Positions 59,049-64,000 of a DNA stretch of 64,000 nt are shown piece by piece. The stretch is taken from assembly GCA_013361525.1 (NCBI GenBank), contig JABFXY010000023.1, positions 1 through 64,000 of the forward strand, written 5' to 3'. This DNA comes from Polyangiaceae bacterium (lineage in GTDB: Bacteria; Myxococcota_A; Polyangia; Polyangiales; Polyangiaceae). The position numbers and the translations under genes are program-made. How positions within the stretch are numbered: position 1 is the stretch's first letter; each line of letters opens with the position of its first letter. The notes under the pieces are model-generated. The model was not told the DNA's origin and did not search any database. It saw nothing but the letters and a program-made list of their open reading frames with translations.

Positions 59049-61922
59049 TCAGGCTTTCTTGTTCGGGCCGAGGAACGGCGGGAGCGCGGACAGCTGGGCA
59101 TGATCGATGTCGACCGTCTGCTCGACGTCTTCGAGCTCCGCGAGGTGCGACAGATCGCCGAGGTCCTGCGTCATCTCCGCGCTCGGTTCCTGCGACTGCT
59201 GGGCGTAGAACGCTTGCGCCGGAAGATCCGACGTCTGGTGGTCTGCGAACGGAGCGCCGTAATCGAGCGCGCTCTGGTGGTTCGCCAGCGCACCCTGCGG
59301 TCCGTATCCACTGTACGAGGCGGGGCCCGACCCGAACTCATTGCTCGCGTACATCGCGTTGCCGCTCGCCATCGGGTAGTCGCCCATCGGGTAGTCACCG
59401 AGCGGGAACGACGGCAGCGGACCGCCGTTCGGTGTGTTGCCCGAGTGGTATGACGGCGACGAGAGGGCCGGCAGCTGCCCGGCGGACGGAGCGGTGTTGT
59501 CGACCGCGTTCGACGCGCCGGCGCCGCCTGCTGCGTCCTCCGCACCTGGCAAGGCCTTCGGCTCCGGCTCTTTCCATTTCAGCAGCGGAAGGACGAGCTC
59601 GAGGTGCTTCGGCGTGACCGCTGACGCCTCGATCGCCTTCACGCGCTGCTGCACCGGGAACGCCTGCTCGAGCGCGTCTCCTTCCGTGCCCGGAAGGTCC
59701 TGGGTCACGTCGAGCTCCGCGTTGTTCCACGCGTCCTTCGCGTTCTTGATGATCGGGTTCCAGTCGCTCTTGATCTTGTTGATGCTGTCCTTCGGGTGCA
59801 TCAAGTCGAAGCCGACACCGGGGAGCTGCGCAGGCAACGAATCGAGCGCGGCGAGGCCTTGAACGATCTTTCCGCGGACCTGCTCGACCTGCTCGCGCGC
59901 CTTGAGGAGCGCCTTGCCGGCCTCGAGGACGCGCGGCGCGAGCGACGCCGTGACGGCCTCCATCGCGCGCTCGATGACCTTGTCCCAGAGCGGGAAGAAC
60001 ACGTTGCGGAAGAGGCGCGAGAACACCGTCGGCAGCTGCGCGAGGTGGACCTCCATCGTGAGCGCGTTGTTCGAGATCGCCGTCTGGCGGTACGCGAAGA
60101 TCATCCCGTGGAGATCGCGCATCGCGAACTTGACGACCGGCGCGATGAACTTCTCGAGGTTCAGCGCAGCGAACTCTTTCGCCCGGCCGATGAGCGCATC
60201 GGTCGAGATCGCGACCTCGGCGATCGGGATGTCGAGCGTGATCTTGCGCAGGCCGTCGACGAACTTGAGGCCGCCGAGGATCGTCTCGATGACGTTGCCG
60301 ACGAGGTGGCGTTTCGCCGCTTCGTGCATCTCCGCTTCGGTCACCTGATCGGTGTCCTTCATCGTGAGCAGGCGGCAGTACACGGCGCGGATGAACTCGG
60401 CGCAGACCGTCGACACCTTCGCGATGATCCACTCGAGGAACTCGGGGAGATGCTTGATGTTGAGCGCGCCCTTGAGCGCCTCGACCGCCATTTGGCCGAG
60501 GCCGCCGGACCAACCGACGCGCGCGCGGCGAGCCGCGTCCGGGACGTCCGGCGGATCCGGATCCTGCGGGATGAGGAAGATGTCGTCGAGGAAGGGGCGG
60601 CCGGGCGTATAGCGATCGGGCCGGCTCAGAAAATCGAGGGTCTTGTCGATGCCGACCTGCTGATCGAAGTCCTGGAGCGCACCCTTCACCGGGTCGGTGA
60701 CGACGTCGACCCACTCGTTGAGCTTGCCGGTGATGAGGCCTTTGAGGCCGCTCGCGACGCCGAAGGGGTTGTCGATCTTGTCGAAGATCTTCTGCTCGAC
60801 GTTCGGGTCGAGGTGGTACTCGGGTTGGGGCTCGAGGTACCAAACCGGGAACACCGGAACCGCGCGCGTCTTGATCGAGTGCGCCGTGATGCGGCGGCAC
60901 GCATCCTCGACGATGGGCTCGAGGCGGACCGCGTACTCGTAGTTGAGGGCCGCGCAGATATCCCAGGCCTTGAAGCTGATCTTCTGAATGACGCTGAGGA
61001 AGTCCTGCACGCTCGACGGGACGAGGCGCGTGAGCTTCGGGATGGCGTCGTGCGGAGCGTCCTTCTTGCCGAGCCAGTCATGCGCCGCTTGGCGCATCTC
61101 GTTCACCTCGTCGACCTGGTCGTTGAGGATGCCGCCGCCCGGTGACTTCGCAGGTGCGTGACGCTTCTCGAGCTCGGCAACGAGGTACTCGCGGTACGCC
61201 TTGCGCGCGGTGTGGAGCTCGATGCCCGCGTCGTGCAGAACGGGGTAGTCGACCGTCGGCCGGTTGATCTTCTTCTCGGCCGCGATGACCTTCTTCAAGT
61301 GCGGGTTGAGGTCGACCGCGTTGGGCTTGTCGCCGGTGCCGCCGGCGGAGCCGGTGAGATCCGCGATGACTTGCGCGAGGACACCGATGACGCCCTTGCT
61401 CTTCTCTTCGGCGATGAGCGCATCCATCTGCGCGCGGATGAAGCCGCCGAGGAGGATGCCTTCGCGTTGGAGCGCCGCGCGATACATGAGGCCGTGCGCG
61501 GGGACCTCGACGCCGGGTTGAGGCGCGTCCGGCGGCGCGACGAGCACGGTCGCCGTGTCGTCGAGCTTCGGGTTCGGAAAGAGCGGCGAGCGGTCGCGGT
61601 AGACGTGACCGAAGTGGATGAACTCGATCGGCTCCGGTAGGTCGATCGTCGTCCCGCCGCTGACGCCGGCGTTGACCGTGACGGCGCCGTCTTCGGCGGC
61701 CGTCCAGTCTTCTGCGTTTTGGTACTCCGCCTCCTTGAATTCCACGAGCCGCGCTTTGCGCGACATCGGGTGGACGAGGCGTCGGCCGACTTCGCCGAGC
61801 ACGTTGCTCGTCCCTCGGAGGAGAGGCTCGACAGTGCGTCCTGCACCTTGAGCGTGATCGACCACGTTGCGGATATCTTCGCCGTCGATTTTCACGAAGC
61901 TGGAATCATACAGGGACGGCAA
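59049..61922 (-). CDS. Unrecognised 957-residue protein, candidate type VI effector
   Basis: First gene of the VgrG operon, ending 3 bases before VgrG. No family recognised and no signal peptide. Residues 1-180 are beta-rich (IEFIHFGHVYRDRSPLFPNP); 180-760 are mostly amphipathic helix with many conserved-looking aromatic/Pro segments (PVFPVWYLEPQPEYHLDP, FLIPQDPDPPDVPD). Residues about 780-957 are a Gly/Ser/Tyr/Pro-rich disordered tail with GDYPMGDYPM repeats and an acidic end. Position and size fit a large effector or an adaptor. The frame opens at a TTG; a GTG nine codons in (61895) is an alternative start. Confidence 0.7.
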   Translation of the reverse strand: MPSLYDSSFVKIDGEDIRNVVDHAQGAGRTVEPLLRGTSNVLGEVGRRLVHPMSRKARLVEFKEAEYQNAEDWTAAEDGAVTVNAGVSGGTTIDLPEPIEFIHFGHVYRDRSPLFPNPKLDDTATVLVAPPDAPQPGVEVPAHGLMYRAALQREGILLGGFIRAQMDALIAEEKSKGVIGVLAQVIADLTGSAGGTGDKPNAVDLNPHLKKVIAAEKKINRPTVDYPVLHDAGIELHTARKAYREYLVAELEKRHAPAKSPGGGILNDQVDEVNEMRQAAHDWLGKKDAPHDAIPKLTRLVPSSVQDFLSVIQKISFKAWDICAALNYEYAVRLEPIVEDACRRITAHSIKTRAVPVFPVWYLEPQPEYHLDPNVEQKIFDKIDNPFGVASGLKGLITGKLNEWVDVVTDPVKGALQDFDQQVGIDKTLDFLSRPDRYTPGRPFLDDIFLIPQDPDPPDVPDAARRARVGWSGGLGQMAVEALKGALNIKHLPEFLEWIIAKVSTVCAEFIRAVYCRLLTMKDTDQVTEAEMHEAAKRHLVGNVIETILGGLKFVDGLRKITLDIPIAEVAISTDALIGRAKEFAALNLEKFIAPVVKFAMRDLHGMIFAYRQTAISNNALTMEVHLAQLPTVFSRLFRNVFFPLWDKVIERAMEAVTASLAPRVLEAGKALLKAREQVEQVRGKIVQGLAALDSLPAQLPGVGFDLMHPKDSINKIKSDWNPIIKNAKDAWNNAELDVTQDLPGTEGDALEQAFPVQQRVKAIEASAVTPKHLELVLPLLKWKEPEPKALPGAEDAAGGAGASNAVDNTAPSAGQLPALSSPSYHSGNTPNGGPLPSFPLGDYPMGDYPMASGNAMYASNEFGSGPASYSGYGPQGALANHQSALDYGAPFADHQTSDLPAQAFYAQQSQEPSAEMTQDLGDLSHLAELEDVEQTVDIDHAQLSALPPFLGPNKKA

Positions 61923-61985
61923 GCCGTTTCTAGCGGCTCTTTGCGCACGCCTCGCGATCGGTAGGTGCGCGACGTGGGCTAACCG

Positions 61986-63122
61986 TTATTCACCCTTCGT
62001 CGGACGCTTCGAGCTCTTGGTCAGGTGCTCGAGGCATTGCTTGTGGTCCGTCTTGGACGGGCAATCGAAACGAAGCCGTTCGACGAGGAAATCCCGCAGC
62101 AGTGCGACCCGCTGGGGGACGAAGCGCGACGACGGGTAGACGAGGTGTATCGGCGCGGACGGTCCCATGAGCTCGGGCAGAACCCACTCGAGCCGGCCCG
62201 CCTGGATGTCCTCGATGATGCCGGACAGAGGCACGAGCCCGATGCCCACACCTCGAAGCGCCGCTGCGCGAACGAACGAGAAGTCCGATCCCGACAGCGG
62301 GCCTCGGACGCGGACACTGTGCTCCGCCCCTTGCTGGTCGACGAGCTTCCACACCGACTCGCCTTTGTTCGCGCGGAAGAGAACACACGCGTGCTGCTCG
62401 AGGTCGAAGAGCTTCGACGGGCGACCGTGTTTGTCGAGGTACCCAGGCGTCGCGACCAGCAGCTGCGGTGCCTCCCCGAGCTTGCGCGCGACGAGGCTGG
62501 AGTCGCGGAGCTGGCCTGCGCGCACCGCGAGGTCGAAACCTTCCGCGACGAGATCGACGAAGCGCGCGCTCGCGTCGACGTCGACGTGGATCTTCGGATA
62601 ACGCTGCGCGAAGTCGGCGAGCACCTCGCTGAACGGCCCGGTGCCGAGATCGACCGGTGACGAGATGCGAACGATCCCCGACGGGTCGAGCGTGGTCTCG
62701 GCCGCGAGGTCGCGCGCTTCGTTGAGTTGCGCGAGCGCGACGGAAGCGCGCGCGTGGTACGCGGCACCTGCGTCCGTCAGGCTGAGGCTTCGTGTCGTTC
62801 GTTGCAGAAGGCGTACGCCGAGCGACTGCTCGAGGCGCGCGACACGCCGGCTGAGCGCCGACTTCGGCCACGGGGACTTCGCCGCGGCGCGCGTGAAGCT
62901 CCCCGCGTCGACGACGCGAACGAACGCGACGATGTCGGTGAGCTCGATGTCGCCGGCGACATTGTCACGTCGGGACGACGGCGGAGGCGTCGAGTCGATC
63001 ACCTCGGCCTGCGGCACCTTTGCCGGAGCGCGCGACGGGGCGCGGGCCTGGCGAGGCAACGTCGAAGCGGCGTCGCGCAGGGTCACTGTTTTCGATTTCA
63101 CAACGGTCTTTGCTTTTCCCAT
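61986..63122 (-). CDS. LysR-family transcriptional regulator with N-terminal extension
   Basis: Protein of 378 residues. A 60-residue Lys/Ala/Pro-rich extension precedes the HTH (LTDIVAFVRVVDAGSFTRAA, KSALSRRVARLEQSLGVRL) and RTTRSLSLTDAG. The effector domain is standard (GIVRISSPVDLGTGPFS, FDLAVRAGQLRDSS, LRGVGIGLVPLSG). It is divergent from a DoxX-family gene 39 bases away. The extension could be non-native if translation starts at a later codon, but no internal ATG precedes the HTH. Confidence 0.88.
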   Translation of the reverse strand: MGKAKTVVKSKTVTLRDAASTLPRQARAPSRAPAKVPQAEVIDSTPPPSSRRDNVAGDIELTDIVAFVRVVDAGSFTRAAAKSPWPKSALSRRVARLEQSLGVRLLQRTTRSLSLTDAGAAYHARASVALAQLNEARDLAAETTLDPSGIVRISSPVDLGTGPFSEVLADFAQRYPKIHVDVDASARFVDLVAEGFDLAVRAGQLRDSSLVARKLGEAPQLLVATPGYLDKHGRPSKLFDLEQHACVLFRANKGESVWKLVDQQGAEHSVRVRGPLSGSDFSFVRAAALRGVGIGLVPLSGIIEDIQAGRLEWVLPELMGPSAPIHLVYPSSRFVPQRVALLRDFLVERLRFDCPSKTDHKQCLEHLTKSSKRPTKGE

Positions 63123-63161
63123 CGACTAGCCCACTCAAGATAACGCTCTTACCGTCCGGGC

Positions 63162-63620
63162 ATGAACTCGCAAGCGAAACAGCAACGCATCCCGACCGTC
63201 GCTCGCTACCTCCTCGGCGTCATTTTCTTCGTGTTCGGCCTGAACGGGTTCCTCAACTTCCTGCCTGCCCCGCCGCTTCCCGAAGGCCCGGCCGGCGCGT
63301 TCATCGGTGGTCTCGTCACCTCTGGCTACATGTTCCCGCTCATCAAGGGGACCGAGGTGCTCGCCGCCATCGCGCTCCTCTCCAACCGCTTCTCGCCGCT
63401 CGCGCTGATCGTCCTCGCGCCGGTGACGGTGAACATCGTCCTCTTCCACGCCATCCTCGCGCCGGCGGGGATCATCCTTCCGCTGGTCGTCCTCGCCGCG
63501 CACCTCACGGCTGCTTGGGGCTACCGGTCGCTCTATCAACCGCTGCTCGTCGCGAAGCCCGCGGTCGTGCCCGCCAGCGAGCCGGCCCGCGTCGACCGGG
63601 CCGCGAGCGCGACGGCGTGA
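63162..63620 (+). CDS. DoxX-family membrane protein
   Basis: Protein of 152 residues with four helices: ARYLLGVIFFVFGLNGFLNF, MFPLIKGTEVLAAIALLSN, LALIVLAPVTVNIVLFHAI and GIILPLVVLAAHLTAAWGY. The LSNRFSPLALIVLAP loop matches the DoxX protein at 20.6 kb. Members are small membrane proteins sometimes tied to redox partners. It is divergent from LysR and has its own terminator. Confidence 0.85.
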   Translation: MNSQAKQQRIPTVARYLLGVIFFVFGLNGFLNFLPAPPLPEGPAGAFIGGLVTSGYMFPLIKGTEVLAAIALLSNRFSPLALIVLAPVTVNIVLFHAILAPAGIILPLVVLAAHLTAAWGYRSLYQPLLVAKPAVVPASEPARVDRAASATA

Positions 63621-63655
63621 GCTTCGGCTCCGATCGCTTCACCCCCTCCCCATGG

Positions 63656-63691
63656 AAAGCCCGGTCGCAACGACACGGGCTTTCTTCTTTT
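63656..63691 (+). terminator. Rho-independent terminator after doxX-like gene
   Basis: Stem AAAGCCCG (63656-63663) / CGGGCTTT (63676-63683) with a 12-base loop, followed by CTTCTTTT. It lies 36 bases after the DoxX stop. Confidence 0.75.
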
Positions 63692-63871
63692 CGTTAGCAG
63701 GGTGCGTCGTTGCGCAGGTGAGCCTGAGCACCACGACACTGATGCGTAGGATCCAAACCGACAGCTTAGTCAGCTCGGACCCGCGCCTGTTGCTTGGTCG
63801 ATGAAGAAACGTCATCGGCGTCTTCACCAAGCTTCTTCCGTTCCACCATCGCCTGGATAGACTCCGCGACA

Positions 63872-64000
63872 ATGGTGGGGACGAGGGTCGTGGTCGTCGA
63901 TGACGACACGGTGCTGGCGGCGCTCGTGTGCAAAGCGCTGTCGGAAGACGGACAACACGCGGAATGGGCGCGCTCGAGCGCGGCTGCCGACATCGTGTCG
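63872..64000 (+). CDS. Response regulator receiver domain, 5-prime end only
   Basis: An open frame from ATG to the right edge (43 codons) reads VVVVDDDTVLAALVCKALSEDGQ, cut here into its beta1 strand with the acidic DDD pocket and the following alpha1 helix, typical of a CheY-like receiver domain. The phosphoacceptor Asp and output domain lie beyond the window. A GTG one codon later is an alternative start. Confidence 0.65.
   Translation, partial: MVGTRVVVVDDDTVLAALVCKALSEDGQHAEWARSSAAADIVS

Noticed and set aside
57417-59453. Plus-strand open frame of 678 codons opposite VgrG
   Set aside because: Antisense shadow; the VgrG domains are unambiguous on the minus strand.
61922-61938. Small palindrome AGCCG/CGGCT followed by CTTT upstream of the 957-residue gene
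   Set aside because: Only a 5-bp stem and no plus-strand gene ends nearby, so a terminator call is not supported.
63639-63872. Minus-strand open frame of 77 codons between DoxX and the right end
   Set aside because: It runs across a clear terminator hairpin, has no ribosome site, and is opposed by the receiver-domain start.

Overview
The window is GC-rich DNA that reads like a predatory or soil myxobacterium (Polyangia/Myxococcota type). Supporting signs are DUF4215 Cys-rich repeats, many lipoproteins with Gly/Ser/Thr-rich linkers behind the lipobox, five Hanks-type Ser/Thr kinases, an FHA-containing relative of sigma-54 activators, and delta-60-repeat and PPC-like surface proteins. The taxonomic call is an inference from gene content only. 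I annotate 54 protein genes, one cut by the right edge, and see no rRNA, tRNA, CRISPR array, insertion sequence or prophage.

Layout. 0-4.3 kb: two divergent surface lipoproteins (Cys-rich repeat protein; GH114-like glycosidase). 4.3-8.8 kb: a plus-strand run of unrecognised proteins ending in a pesticin-like muramidase. 8.8-12.1 kb: minus-strand operon of membrane kinase, LamG lipoprotein and TPR protein. 12.2-16.2 kb: SMI1/KNR4-like protein, delta-60-repeat lipoprotein, small Cys-rich lipoprotein. 16.4-23.7 kb: small metabolic and regulatory genes (decayed ArsR, SRPBCC, DoxX, ECF sigma factor and membrane partner, methyltransferase, LysR/DoxX/hydrolase, DUF1349 protein, PHM-like copper lipoprotein). 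23.7-28.1 kb: a 1465-residue metzincin lipoprotein. 28.4-37.6 kb: SUFU-like protein, aldehyde dehydrogenase, Bax-inhibitor-1 protein, phospholipase D-like lipoprotein, aldo/keto reductase, LysR, MFS transporter. 37.6-42.3 kb: signalling block (degenerate FHA-AAA+ protein, two kinases, TPR protein). 42.5-49.4 kb: envelope proteins including a serpin, a TlpA-like thioredoxin, a DUF3570/DUF4266-like pair, an SGNH hydrolase and a cyclophilin. 49.5-55.8 kb: EEP phosphatase/nuclease, two more kinases, a TPR protein and a lipoprotein. 55.9-61.9 kb: type VI secretion tip operon (large unknown protein, VgrG, LysM/peptidoglycan-binding protein). 62-64 kb: LysR/DoxX pair and the start of a response regulator.

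How the genes fit together. Two themes recur. First, kinases are repeatedly coupled to exported TPR proteins that end in a membrane-hairpin-like region (three times), and a soluble kinase is divergent from an FHA protein that could read its phosphothreonines. Second, much of the rest is exported or surface-attached and hydrolytic or binding. The best candidates for something undescribed are the 957-residue protein encoded just ahead of VgrG, the degenerate AAA+ protein with its divergent kinase, and a three-copy 10-bp hairpin element placed at the translation starts of three minus-strand genes.
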